Shown one piece after another: positions 11,862 through 24,190 of a DNA stretch of 64,000 bases (within the stretch, counting starts at the first letter, position 1; each line of letters opens with the position of its first letter). Position numbers and translations under genes: made by a program. The stretch is taken from positions 6,837,738-6,901,737 of the forward strand of contig NC_021674.1 of NCBI RefSeq assembly GCF_000247815.1. Direction: 5' to 3'. This DNA comes from Ficedula albicollis. Taxonomy: Eukaryota; Chordata; Aves; Passeriformes; Muscicapidae. A model generated the notes under the pieces. The model was not told the origin of the DNA and searched no databases. It saw only the letters and a program-made list of their open reading frames with translations.

Positions 11862-13748
11862 ACTGAAGTAAAAGTGTCCAGAGGCATTTAAATACCCTAA
11901 TTTCTTGTTCCAGTAGAAGTATCAGCAACTCCTTAAAGTAAATGTCAAATCACTATTAATTGTTTCAGAATTCACTGTTAAAATATTCATCATAATGAAA
12001 TCCTTCCGAAAAAAAAAAATAAAATAAAAAGGAAAACCAAAAAGATTCCTCATGAAAATAGGGACGGTGGAGGAGGTACTTGGGGAGGCTGCTCCATCTG
12101 GTGGCAGCTCAGGGCTCATTGTCTGGGGCGGGGGGCTACATCTGTTTGCATTACACACGTGAAATTTGCCTCCTGTTTAACCCTGCAGAGCATCATCCAC
12201 TCCTGGGTAGAACAAGTCCATGCACTTGGTTGATGTTGGAAAATGTGGTTGGCATTTGCCACTAGACACACCTCACCTATTAAAAACAGTCACCAAGATC
12301 TTCCTGGTTTTCCCCAGGGAAAAAATGGAACAAGTTTTTATAAATAATTTTCAGTGCAAGTCTAGGTAGCTGTGCTGCCACCAGCTGTTGCAGACACCAG
12401 GGAACCTCTTTGGATTTTGCCCTGTGCTTACAAGTCCTACTAATTTCAGACCAGTTTCCAAGCACCTGCTTGGTAGAAGTGTTACTCTGGATGGGAAATG
12501 TAAGCCTAAAGTATAAGACTTTAATATATTTTTAAGCTATATTGCAACAGCAAGTCAGGAAATTCTTTTGAAATAAAAGCAGAAAGAGAGAAGGAGAGAT
12601 CAAATCACAGGGCAGTTAAAACAAGCAGCAGAGATCCACAAAATCCAGAAGCACACGAATCAGCATCATGAAATTAAAAATCTCTTCTCTGCCCAGTGTG
12701 CCCTTCCCAGAACAGACACCAGAACAGAGTGTGTTTATTTTTTTCCCCTGCAGAAAAGGGAAATGAGAGGCGAGGTGCTGAGGAGATATTGATTACCTCT
12801 TTCCCCAGTCAAAGCAATTTTTATGCAATACATATTCTCTATTTACTATAAACTATATATAGCAGATGATGGGTAGTTAATTTTTTTTGACTGTATAGTG
12901 TATATTATTATATACTGTATGTGTACTACACCTAGTAGATAGATAAAATAGATAGATTAGCTAAATGCATGCTCTATAGAAAATGCATTAGATCAAACTT
13001 GGGTTTATATAATCCCTATACATAGGTAAAAGCTGTAACACAAAGTCAATATTTGCATACAAAGTATTTTGTATTACATAAACTAAACCATCCAGATATC
13101 ATCCAACATGCAGATGGTACATACCAGCAGTCTACTATCAATATTGTGGTTTAGCCCACATACACAATATTTAATATTCAATGTATATGTAACTACATAT
13201 ACACTAGCAGAATAGTGATATTTTATACAAGATAAATGTAGCTTGGGATATAACTGAACACTCTGTATTATGTAGTATATAATCCCTATACTATTCCATT
13301 GTATACTACCCCTTTATGTCATATATTATATTTTTGTCATACCACACAGTTTTAAAAACCACGGTAACTAAAAGCACTTCTGAGTGTTGTTTTGTTGCCA
13401 TTTCCAGTCAAGCCTAGTAAAAAATTGTAAAAGAGAAAAAAGTAGAATTTAAGATCTGAAAAAAAAAATAAAGGCTGTAGTCCCCTTGCTTTTACACTTT
13501 GTCAGTGGAAGGTTCACAAAACTTGTGATACAGAGACAACATTCTGACAGACCTGCACACTTGTTTCTTTTCCTGTCACGAAGGGGCCCCTGGATCATGT
13601 CCTGGTTTGGGTTTTTTCTGCTTGACTATATCAATATGCAGTTACATGTGGGGTAAACTAAAAATTTTTAGCCCAGTGAGCACCACAGCAGCTCTGGAGC
13701 TGGAGCTAGCCAGCCACTAATCCTATCTCATAGCCAAGGGCTATGACA
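11862..13748. other. no gene seen; AT-rich block at 12820-13330
   Basis: The region 12820-13330 is dominated by TATA, TAGATAGA and ATATAC words and is probably a degenerate AT-rich simple-sequence region. At about 13598 a TGTCCTGGTTTGGG motif resembles the start of a bird ERV LTR that I know, but the following sequence does not let me extend it. Confidence 0.4.
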
Positions 13749-13888
13749 GAACAGACACTGTCCTAAGTTCAGGCCAGCATTTCAGCAGGATGCTGGAGAA
13801 TTGGAGGGATGGGAGATAAGAACAGACACTGTCCTAAGTTCAGCAGGATTTCAGCAGGATGCTGGAGAATTGGAGGGATGGCAGATGG
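13749..13888. repeat. 71-bp tandem duplication
   Basis: Copies start at 13749 and 13820. They share 'gaacagacactgtcctaag' and a GGAGAATTGGAGGG block and differ at several positions, so the duplication is not brand new. Confidence 0.9.
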
Positions 13889-14762
13889 GGATATACCTGT
13901 GTGCTTGGGAATGGGAGGAGTGGCAGACAGAGACTTTGCTCCAGCTGTGGAGAGCATGTGGCAGCCCCAGCAGTGTGACCCCAAAGAGGAAAGGAAAAAA
14001 AAAAAAACCAACAAACACGCAAGCAGGAAAACAAAAACATCATCACTTTTATTTAGCCGAAAAGAGAAAAGAGATGTAGAGCTGTGACCAATGAAAGTGT
14101 CTCCTGCTGTTATAGCCTTGCTGTGGATGGAAAGAAAAAGACTGAGATAAAGCATTGCCTCCTTTGCTTCAGCAGACTTACCCAGACCGAGAGCCTTTTT
14201 TTCTTCTGGTGGAAACAACCTGCTAGACCTTCCCTGCAACAACTAGCCTTGTATGTCAGCACAATTGAAATTACTTCTGCTAAAACTCTGACTTGCATTG
14301 CTGAAGCCCAAGGAGAAGAAGACTTAAAGATAGGTTATGCTTTCAGGCTTGGTCATTCCCAAAAATGGCTAAAAGAATAATAGTGCCATAGGAAAGCAGA
14401 AGCTCCCATGGGGAGGTAGGAAGGGGTTGTAGGCAGCAAATGGCTGCTTTGGTCCAGCACTGCTACATAGCACACACTTCTTAAGCCCCCTATGCCCAGG
14501 GACCTGCTTGGAAGAGATGATATCCCAAAGACATCTGCAAATCCTGGGCTGCCTCTGTGATGCTGCCACAATCCTCTGGTCCTCATCATGAGTCTGAGCC
14601 TCTGGTAGTCAGCATCTTGTTCAAGCCAGTATCTCATCAGCACAACCCAACACTCACTGCCTCCAGTCATCTTAAAATAAAATCAACCTTAAACAAACCA
14701 CTTGTTTCAATAAAGGTGCAGCACTCATACAAAAAAAAAAAAAAAATCACCCAATTGTATTA
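13889..14762. other. no gene seen
   Basis: Contains A-rich runs near 13996 and 14731. The 157-codon minus-strand frame at 13769-14242 runs through the tandem repeat and poly-A/T and is not gene-like. Confidence 0.5.
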
Positions 14763-14842
14763 TTTGATTGACTTTGTTCTGCCTTTACAACCCATCTGTA
14801 ACTTTGATTGACTTTGTTCCGCCTTTACAACCCATCTGTAAC
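14763..14842. repeat. 40-bp tandem duplication
   Basis: Copies start at 14763 and 14803 (TTTGATTGACTTTGTT followed by C or CC) and differ by one base. Confidence 0.9.
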
Positions 14843-14912
14843 ATAGGGCATGAAAAATCCAGGAAGCTTAAGAGGGGTCAGGAGCAACCCTTGGTCCTAG
14901 TAAGCCATAAAC

Positions 14913-15149
14913 AAAGATGGCTGAGGTGGTGTCAGTCATTAAACTAAAGATGGCTGAGGTGGTCAGTCATTAAACAAACCACCCAAAGACACCCTTGCTA
15001 TGAACAGGCCAAGAACAAGCCAAGGTGTCCTAGGCAGCTGTGAAAGCAAAGATGGCTGAGGTGGTGTCAGTCATTAAACAAACCACCCGAAGACACCCTT
15101 GCTGTGAACAGGCCAAGCACAAGCCAAGGTGTCCTAGGCAGCTGTGAAA
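14913..15149. repeat. triplicated unit (33 / 102 / 102 bp)
   Basis: The block beginning AAAGATGGCTGAGGTGGT starts at 14913, 14946 and 15048. The first copy is only about 33 bp. The other two are about 102 bp and differ at a few bases (ccaccc-a/g-aag, ta/tg, aag-a/c). This is the same short-plus-long pattern seen elsewhere in the window. Confidence 0.9.
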
Positions 15150-15989
15150 GGTACATCTTCCTGCAAGACTATAGAAAGCAAAGAGATGCAGGGATTTGCA
15201 GCCCTAATATTAAACAAGGGGAGACAGAACAGGGAAAGCAACATACACAGCACAGAACACCAGTGAGCACCAGTTTTAGTGACCCGGCCCAGCATCACTC
15301 CCTCAGCTTTCACATGAGCCTCAACACTGCAGAGCTAAGAGGAGAGAGGCAAAAAGAGCAGTCCCAAAACCTGGATAAGATTACATCATTGCACACATCA
15401 ACTCAGGGCCTGGTAAGGGAGGAGACTGAGATGCCTGCATCCAGCAGAGGCAGTGATGGGAAGGAAGAACGCAAGGGAGACAAGAGCAGGATCTCAGAAA
15501 GCCAGGAGACATTTCTTCTCTTCCACACTTCTTACACAGAAAAAGCCAAACAAGCATCTAGTGTATGACTCTATCCCTTATATGCCTTATCTCTACAAAA
15601 ATAACCAAAATTTGAAGGCATTTATCCTGAATCTTGTTAAATTGTTTTCTTCACTGCTTCTGCAGAGCACTCAGTGCCACAGGCTTAGTTGCCTGTCCAG
15701 AGGATGCATTTTTTGTGGTTCTTGCATTGAGCACCTTCCCATTTGTTGGACATCTGCACCTTGGGCCACATTCGTCATTGCTGGTAAGGGAGCATGACTC
15801 AAATATCTTGTTTCTCCTTTGGGTAGGGCATCTTACAGGCTGCAAGCATGAGAAGAGAAGGACAAACAAATACAAATGATAGCAACAAAGAGAGTGGCTG
15901 GAAACTCCAGTGAACTTTTGGCTTTAACATATTCCCTACAGGTGAAGGTCACATTATGCAGTTCTCTTGGCTAAACTGCACTAGGTGGT
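15150..15989. other. no gene seen
   Basis: Unique sequence. The 154-codon frame at 15104-15568 begins inside the tandem repeat and has no recognised domain. Confidence 0.45.
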
Positions 15990-16400
15990 GGGAAGGCACT
16001 TTTACAAAAGGTTTCATGCCAGTCACCCCCACCAGCAGGATGGGGAGAAAACTGGAAGGGTAAGAGTCAGAAAACTGTGGACTGAGATAAGAACACTTTT
16101 ATAAGAGAAGCAAAAATCAATCACACAAGCAAAGAAAAATAAGGAATTAATTTCACCACTTCCCATGAGCAGGCAGGTGGTCAGCAATCCCTAGGAAAGA
16201 AGGGATTCATTACATGTAATAATACTCCAGAAGACAAAACATCATAACTCTAAACTCTCCTCTTTTTCAGCCCATTTTATATGCTAAACACGACGACATA
16301 TGGTCCAGAATATTCCTTGGGTCTTTTGTGATCAGCTCTCCCATCTTTGTCTCCTCTCAGCTCCTGAGATTTGCAAAGCCAAGCGCATTTCCAGAATAGG
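15990..16400 (+). mobile_element. avian ERV (ERVL-like) LTR-region fragment
   Basis: From memory of bird repeat sequences, this matches a common ERV-derived repeat. It has a GGGGAGAAAACTGGAAGGG block, 'aagcaaagaaaaataaggaatt', 'caccacttcccatgagcaggcaggtg', and then a TTTATATGCT / ACGACATATGG block near 16276-16305. It is diverged and has no coding potential. The family name and exact ends need a repeat-library search, and strand is by similarity only. Confidence 0.6.
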
Positions 16401-16514
16401 AAAGGGAAAATAGATTCAAAAATAATTATGGCTTTTTTTGAGTGGCTGAGCATAAAGAGAGATTTTAAAAGAAAGGCATATTGAAAAAAAAAAAACAACC
16501 CTGGATTCTGATTT

Positions 16515-18312
16515 CTGTCAGAGTCCTTCTGCTGCTTACTTAACCCACCCTGTAATGGGCAGGGGAGCCATGGCTGGCAGGGTGACAGGAAGGCATTTTT
16601 CCTCCCAAGGAGAGACATCACATTCTCACAGCATTCCTGAGTGTCCCTCCTGCCTCCTTTTCCAGCGTGATTTCCCTAGTCTCACAATAAACACATTGCC
16701 TCCAGCCCAGACACATCCCCTTGATTAACACCAGCTTCCACCTGCAGCTAAACATCCTCAGCTTCCCCTCCAGGACATGGGCAGCAGCCACCAAGACAGG
16801 CATCCATAAAAATCCTTTGAATCAGATTTTGCTGCTGGGGGGGAGGACTTCAGAGGACAGAAGAACACAGAGAGAACTTGGCTTCTTTAGGAAGTGAACC
16901 TTGTAGCAATTATGTCAAGACAGACACAACTGGCATCATCACTTGTGCTTTATTAAAAACTTTTTGTGCTTTCTCTCAGGCAACTTCCCACAGCACAGAT
17001 TCCTTCTCTCCTCTCTGCAAATTTCCTTCTTCCTTCTGCATGGCTGGCTAAACCCCAAGCTATCCTTTACCCTGTCCATCCCTCACACAACTTCTTACCT
17101 TGTCTGTCCCTTGCACAGCCACATGTCTCTCCCTCCTAGTACTCCAACATACTCTCTACCAGCTAACCCACTCTTTTATAACACCCATCCTCAGTGGGCA
17201 AGGCTGTCTTCACGTCTCAGCAATTAGTACAGCTGTAATTCATTGAGGAAAATTGCCTCTTGCACTGTCCTTACAAACTATTCTGCCACAGAACCTAATT
17301 TAATTTACTAATTTAAATAGTATTTTATCAAACAACTTGTTCTTCAACATGCATCAGTCACTCATTTCCTCCCCCTCATTGTGGTGGCCACACAGGGGCT
17401 CATTCCTGACCTGCTGTCAGAGTCCTTCTGCTGCTTACGTAACCCACCCTGTAATGGGCAGGGGAGCCATGGCTGGCAGGGTGACAGGAAGGCATTTTTC
17501 CTCCCAAGGAGAGACATCACATTCTCACAGCATTCCTGAGTGTCCCTCCTGCCTCCTTTTCCAGCGTGATTTCCCTAGTCTCACAATAAACACATTGCCT
17601 CCAGCCCAGACACATCCCCTTGATTAACACCAGCTTCCACCTGCAGCTAAACATCCTCAGCTTCCCCTCCAGGACATGGGCAGCAGCCACCAAGACAGGC
17701 ATCCATAAAAATCCTTTGAATCAGATTTTGCTGCTGGGGGGGAGGACTTCAGAGGACAGAAGAACACATAGAGAACTTGGCTTCTTTAGGAAGTGAACCT
17801 TGTAGCAATTATGTCAAGACAGACACAACTGGCATCATCACTTGTGCTTTATTAAAAACTTTTTGTGCTTTCTCTCAGGCAACTTCCCACAGCACTGATT
17901 CCTTCTCTCCTCTCTGCAAATTTCCTTCTTCCTTCTGCATGGCTGGCTAAACCCCAAGCTATCCTTTACCCTGTCCATCCCTCACACAACTTCTTACCTT
18001 GTCTGTCCCTTGCACAGCCACATGTCTCTCCCTCCTAGTACTCCAACATACTCTCTACCAGCTAACCCACTCTTTTATAACACCCATCCTCAGTGGGCAA
18101 GGCTGTCTTCACGTCTCAGCAATTAGTACAGCTGTAATTCATTGAGGAAAATTGCCTCTTGCACTGTCCTTACAAACTATTCTGCCACAGAACCTAATTT
18201 AATTTACTAATTTAAATAGTATTTTATCAAACAACTTGTTCTTCAACATGCATCAGTCACTCATTTCCTCCCCCTCATTGTGGTGGCCACACAGGGGCTC
18301 ATTCCTGACCTG
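16515..18312. repeat. tandem duplication, 2 x 899 bp
   Basis: Copies run 16515-17413 and 17414-18312. I see only about three substitutions (actt/acgt near 16539, acagag/acatag near 16867, cacag/cactg near 16997). Junction microhomology is CTG. The second copy continues directly into unique DNA at 18313. No gene lies in the unit; its short frames repeat at offset 899. Confidence 0.95.
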
Positions 18313-18630
18313 TGAACCTGCACATCTTCAGTTCAACACTCTTCCCCTTGTCCAGGCTCACCCTCTGCATCCACTATTTTATTGATTTGATTTGATTTTG
18401 CTCCATTCTGTTTTATTTACATAAATCACCTTAGCCAATTCTCTAGCTCCATGAAGTGATGGGGAATCCTCCTACCACAATACATTTTTTTGGCACAGGG
18501 CAAGAGAAAGATGTAGAGGGGTCAGAGTAACTCCACTGGAGGGTCTGTATCATCACATGTCCCTGCATTCAGGAAACAGCCCCCTGGGAGTCAAATCAAT
18601 ATCAAATTGACATTATACAGGAGAAACCAT

Positions 18631-18764
18631 GGAGTCTGTTTCTCCCCTGGCATGACACTAGATCTGCAGAGAGAAAAAATGTGTTCTGCAGCTGATTTCA
18701 AAGAAGTTTTTAGTCCAGTATCTATCATGCATTTGGAGTCTGTTTCTCCCCTGGCATGACACTA

Positions 18765-18800
<36 letters not shown>

Positions 18801-18906
18801 AAATTGGACCTTTCCCTGTGTGGTCTAGGAAGAAGAAAAACTGCCCATGCCAAATTAGACCTTTCCCTGTGACATGTGGTCTAGGAAGAAGAAAAACTGC
18901 CCATGC
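18631..18906. repeat. local duplications around a 35-base poly-G
   Basis: A 31-bp block (GGAGTCTGTTTCTCCCCTGG onward) occurs at 18631 and again at 18735, ending directly in 35 G at 18765-18799. After the G run, an about 51-bp unit (AAATTGGACCTTTCCC...) is duplicated at 18801 and 18852 with a 5-bp indel. The cluster looks like repair or assembly trouble at a G tract. Confidence 0.9.
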
Positions 18907-20350
18907 AACACCAGCAGAGAAACACGCCATGAGGAAGAAAATAAGTGAAGGCTAATGGCACGAACAAATTTTAACAATAAATATGGCCATGCTGCAAAGA
19001 ACACTCATTTGTATATAATGAATGGGAATCTAGGGAGACCTTTAGCTATTTGCAATGAGAACAGGAAACATGTCTCAGAAATGCCAGCAATGCTCTGGGC
19101 ATGATAGCACTTCACAGCACTGCCCCCAGGAGCTGTGTGCTCCACAGACTCCCATGCTGCATCCTTCCTGCCTTATGCTGTGTGTGCTTTTTCTGTGCTG
19201 GATGATTTATGTCCTTGCCTCAGGGTAATAAAACACATTTGTGTGCTTTGGTGTTCCTGGGAGGGAAAGGAAACATTTTCAAACTGGAGAAAGCCAGAGA
19301 ATATGCAGGCGTTTACTGAGCTTACAAGGCCTGCACTGTGCCGGTGTTTATGTGTGAAATTAATTTAGAAAATAAAAATTTTTAAATGATGCCTTGTTAG
19401 TGCTCAGCAATGCTTTGTCTTTGTTTAGCTGTGACTAAAACACTGCTAAGTTGTACAGGAATTAAACTGACCCCAGCAGGACCGAGTGCCACTTTGGACA
19501 CAGCCTGTGAACTTGGGCTCAGAGCCAGCCTTTCCTCTTTTCACATTGGGCAAGCCCTCAAAACAGGGGATTCCAGTGCCTGGAAGGGTTTTTGTAGAGG
19601 GGAGCCAGTTGGTGCCTGTGCCAGACTGGGGGTGTGTGGGGAACTCAGTCTCTTGCTTAAAGCGTGAACGGCAGTGCCAAGGTCCCCTGGTCCTCTGGCC
19701 CAGGGACCACAACGTTTGAGAGCTGGGGATATCTATCCTGGTGCCCAGCTCTGTGCTGGGATGCAGCTCCTAGACTCCTAGACTTATTCTCCCAAAACAA
19801 CCCTCAAATCACAAAGATGAGGAAACAGAAAATTCACAAATGCTATCAAAGAGATTAAGAGGAAATTAATAACTATATGGGCACCTTGCCTTTATTTTTT
19901 TTTCCCACAAAAAAAAATGCGTCAAATAATTTTTTGTTCTTTGAAAAACACTCCTTCTCCTTTTAGAGCTGTTTGCCATGATGAATCAGAGGTCTGTTTT
20001 GTGGTTATCCTGCTACCCAACAGTACTATGGAGGCTGTGGTCTCATACCCCTCTCAATCCTTCTCTGCTCTCTTGCCTCACTGACATCCTCCTGTCCAAA
20101 TTTCTGCTACTTTTACACATCTACAGACAAAACAGAACCACCTTCTCCATGTTCTGCCTTGCAAGAAACTCCAAAGCTCATCAGGGGCCCATCCTGACAT
20201 GAAATGCTCAGCAAATTAACTAAGTCATCTCTAATTAAGTGCAAGATGACAGCGTGCACTTAAAGGTGCCATATCAATCAGAGCTAATGGTGTGCCAATG
20301 CATCATTCAAATATAAACTTCCTGCCTCTCCAGGAATCGATACATGCAAA
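18907..20350. other. no gene seen; possible conserved non-coding block near 20205-20345
   Basis: No gene. The stretch about 20205-20345 is rich in homeodomain-type TAATTA/ATTAG words and lacks repeat signatures, which is typical of bird conserved non-coding elements. Conservation cannot be checked here. Confidence 0.35.
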
Positions 20351-20489
20351 TAAAACTACTAGGCAATTTAGATGGTGTAATTCTTACCAAATCAGAAAGA
20401 TCTCAAGAGGAAAGTTTAGTTAAAACTACTAGGAAATTTAGATGGTGTAATTCTTATCAAATCAGAAAGATCTCAAGAGGAAAGTTTAG
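20351..20489. repeat. 70-bp tandem duplication
   Basis: Copies start at 20351 and 20421, differing at about three positions (ggcaa/ggaaa, ttacc/ttatc). Confidence 0.92.
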
Positions 20490-20499
20490 ACAGGTCTCT

Positions 20500-20556
20500 G
20501 AATGACCTGTGCTGGTGGAAGTTGTCCCTGCCTATGGCAAAGGGATTGGAACTCCG
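20500..20556 (+). mobile_element. CR1 LINE 3' fragment, short
   Basis: The sequence reads 'gacctgtgctggtggaag', then GTCCCTGCCTATGGCAAAGG and ATTGGAACTCC. It matches the 3' untranslated part of avian CR1 in plus orientation, cut off before the usual terminal repeats. Confidence 0.65.
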
Positions 20557-23412
20557 TGAAGGAGAGGCAGGGGGAGAGGGGACATTGCCAGGGGACAGCT
20601 ACACAAACACACTAGAGTGTGTGTTTTCTAGGAGAGCTTTCTAGGAGCATAAAGATTTTCTGGAACTTGATGTTTTCAGTAAGTTGAAAACTTATTGCAA
20701 TTTTTCAAGGTGTCCACTGCAAGGGGAGTGTAGGATTGCATTAGGTTTGTATGTACTTTAACCCATTGGCAACTAATTGCCAGGCACCAAACATAAATAA
20801 CTTCATGACAGGATAAAAAAAAACCTGAGACAAGGTATACTACAAGACAGGGTATCTCAGCATGGTCAGGTTGCTGCTGGAGGCATCTGAAGCAGATTAA
20901 CCTCTGTGCAATGTTTTTTAAAGACTAGAAGAATGGACAAGGCCCAGGATTAAGAAGCTCATTTGTCTTTGTGCATCTCCCTGGGTCCGTTCTTGAGCTG
21001 GTCTCTTACAGTGTCCCTACAAATGCTACTGGCATTTGTGCCAGGCAAATCCATATCCATCTTTGAATCTGGGTGAGGTGAACATTGGCCACTCCAGGAC
21101 CTTCTGGATCCCAGTAACTCAGAGGGACACATAGATATGTGAGTGCATCCAGGATGAGTCTTGAGGCACCTCCATCTCACAATGCAAGCAAAGCTCCCCT
21201 CAGGCATATACACCCTCTCCACTTTCAGCTCTGCCAGACAGGAATCATACTCCCACAGGGCAGATGATGACCTGATTAGGTGGTATGGCACATGGCTTTG
21301 GTTAATCCTCTGAGCTGGAACTCACTCTCCTTTCTGTGAATTCTATAGTAGCGAGGCTTTCTCTGACAGAGACATCTCTAAATGTGGATGATAAAGGACC
21401 CAGCATTGTCCAATTGGGAAGGTCTAAGATATTGTGGTGTTCTGATTCTGGATCACATTGTTTGGAGTTTAGCAACTGAAATTTGTGAAAGTTCTGATTT
21501 GGGGCATCAAACTCTGCCCCTAACCCTGACAGCACCCATGATGACAGGGTGTATTTCAGTCCTGCATGCTATTTCATTAGCATATCTTCCTGCAGGGAGA
21601 ATTGACATCTTTAGTGGGCACAGATCTCCTTGGGGCACCCTTGGTGTGTGCTGGAGGGTCAGCTAATTGGAGAGGCCACAAGACACCCCCTGCTCATCTA
21701 ACAGCCTCAGGAGTGACAGCACCACTCAGGACATGAGGCAAGTGCTCATCAATCACATTGCTGTACGACACTTTATAGTGGCACTAAAATATTGTAGCAC
21801 GTACAAAGTCCTAAGTAATGGTTAGTTTGGGCTTGGAGACATTGTCAGTGCAGCTGTGAGTTCTGGAGGCTGCACTCACTCCTGCAAAGACAGTGCTGGA
21901 AGCAAGTTAACAGCACTGCTCCCTGACACTGGATTATGATGACCATGCTCTGTGCAAGTATTCTGTTCTCCTTTTAAAACCCTGCAAGAAAAAACAAACA
22001 AACAAACAAAAAAATACAAGAGGTTTTGCTGCAGATTAAGCTTTTTCTGTCAATTTTGGCTCAGACACAAATTCTGCTCAACATGAGCTTGCAAAAACAC
22101 ATCTTCACTAAAGCAAAGAGCACAGGCAAGCACAGAAATAAAGATGCATATGCATAAAGCAAAACAAATACCAGTAAATAAGGCAATAATTCTCTTCTTA
22201 TGAAATTAGAGCGTTGACATGATCATTTTCCTCATTTGAAACACTAAACAACCGAATCATGGCTAATTAGGGCTGCACTATTCATCAAATATGCCATATT
22301 GATTACAACATGCTCCGAAACCAATCAGTCTCTCCATTCTAGATATTGAGCTGTAAGTGAAGCATCAAACACAGCCAATGTTTCCTGGTTGCTATCGATA
22401 ACTTCACGCACAGTTCAAACACCCAGCGACCAAAAATATTTCAAACACATCATCCTAGTCTTTTAACAGCACATCTCTCCTCCCATCCTTCTCACTCTTC
22501 TTATTCTGGGGGATGTGCAGTGTATTCTTATTTTGGGGAATATGCCATGCACTCAATGCTGTATCAGCCAGAAATGTGGTGACAAAACCAAAGTATGACT
22601 GCTGGTCTCTGTGGATCCTTGACTGGCACTTAAAAGCATTTTTAAATATTGGAAGGGAATCTGTAAGCAGTGGATCGGCTCTCAAAGAGGGATTTGTTTA
22701 ATTATTAATCTGCTTTTAAGCAAATTTTTAAATCAGCCCCTAATCAAGTGAATTTGTATTTCAATCCATTGGGGCTTATTTCCTGGAGAGCTTAAAACAC
22801 ACACTCATCATATTTCTCCAGACAGACATACATCTGCCCTGGAAGATGTTTTTGAGGAAAAAACAGGGTAAATAAACTCAGGATTTCCCATTTACTTGAT
22901 TTTCCTCTTCATCCCAAATCTCCATTATTTAAAAAGTATCCACTGAGCATTAAGAACTGGCACACACGTCCTTCTAGATCAAGTTTAAATGGGAAGGTAG
23001 GTCACAGCATGCCTTGGGCATGGGCTAGGGGGGGTCACACAGCATTTGATGAGAAAACACCTTTTACCCAGCGTGGGAGTCAGAGAGGCAATGCATGGCC
23101 ACAGTCCTCACATCATCTGAGTCTGCGGTCTGAAAGAGATACAGCAGCTATCACCTCTCAGGAGACATTTGGTGCCCATGCTGGAGAAAAAGTGCTTCCT
23201 TTCAAGCTCTCTCAGCACAGCAATCATCAGACAGGAAAGAAAATAAAAAGTGAAACACTCTCTGTGTTTACCATTTTAGGCCAGTTGCCCTAATTTCATA
23301 GGGAAGGTATTAAGTCCTTCTTCTGAAAATGTGGGTAGGGAACAGCAAAGAAAACCCCAGCACTTTCTGTCTGGCATTTCTGGCAAGAAATAATTTACCA
23401 TTTGGAACCAGA
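20557..23412. other. no gene seen; possible conserved non-coding block near 22085-22450
   Basis: Unique sequence. The stretch 22085-22450 has ATGCATATGCATAA, TGGCTAATTAGGGC and 'gctatcgataacttcac' words, with no repeat signature. It could be an ancient regulatory element, but this is an impression only. The frame at 20959-21291 (minus) has no recognised domain. Confidence 0.35.
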
Positions 23413-23585
23413 GAGTCATAGAATGGCTTGGGTTGGAAGGAATTATAAAGATTGTCCATTTCCAAGCCCCCTGCCACACCTTCCACTAGAGGTGGAAGCT
23501 CTCTGAGTCAACATGCTCAAAGCTCCCTCCAGTCAACATTTCCAGAAACGTAGCATCTGCAACTTCTCCAGCTAATTTCCCAAGA
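23413..23585 (-). mobile_element. CR1 LINE 3' end fragment
   Basis: The block beginning AGTCATAGAATGGCTTGGG and continuing with 'ttggaaggaatta', 'aagccccctgccacaccttcc' and 'actagaggtgg' is the reverse complement of a CR1 3' end. It is moderately diverged. Confidence 0.85.
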
Positions 23586-23622
23586 CCCCTCAGTCTTATT
23601 AATCACAAGTGCATGCCAGCAA

Positions 23623-23700
23623 TACACAAGACCTGAAGTCTATAAAGATGTGCAGCATGTGTACACAAGACCTGAAGTCTATAAAGATGAGCAGCATGTT
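23623..23700. repeat. 39-bp tandem duplication
   Basis: Copies start at 23623 and 23662, differing by about one base (gatgtgcagc versus gatgagcagc). Confidence 0.92.
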
Positions 23701-23954
23701 ATTATTTAACTTAGTGAATAATAAAAAAAACATTTTCTCAGTTGCAGTCTTCAGTGAGAAGCTTGCAGCAATCGTTTGAGAGTCTCGGACAATAAAAAGA
23801 AAAACTAATTAAGTATATGGAGAAGAAGTAAATATTTTGCTTGGAGTGAGTATGACATATTATCTCCCTTTCATTAAAAACTGGGAACTGAAGAGTGGAT
23901 TTTTTGGGGGGTGGAGGGGCGGGGAGGGGATAAGAGTCATGTTTCCAATGAGTT

Positions 23955-24070
23955 ATGAAATATAAAAAAAATCAATCAGAAGTAGATAGTAGAAATGCTT
24001 TCAATCCAGTCATGCTTTCTGCACCCTCTTACAGAAAGGCTGCTGGGCATTTTTAAAAATGACAGTGAAG
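23955..24070 (+). repeat. source copy of a 116-bp sequence found again at 25488
   Basis: This stretch is repeated base for base at 25488-25603. Here its flanks are unique on both sides, so it looks like the donor. Confidence 0.9.
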
Positions 24071-24071
24071 G

Positions 24072-24190
24072 AGAGGAAGAAGAAAAATAATCAAAGAAAG
24101 GAGAAGGGGAAGGGAACAGCCTCCATACCAAGAGGAAGAAGAAAAATAATCAAAGAAAAGAGAAGGGGAAGGGAACAGCCCCCATACCAC
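24072..24190. repeat. 59-bp tandem duplication, purine-rich
   Basis: Copies start at 24072 and 24131 (AGAGGAAGAAGAAAAATAAT...) and differ at about two bases. Confidence 0.92.

Noticed and set aside
13598..13760. Possible LTR start (TGTCCTGGTTTGGG)
   Set aside because: The motif resembles a bird LTR start, but the following sequence does not extend the match.
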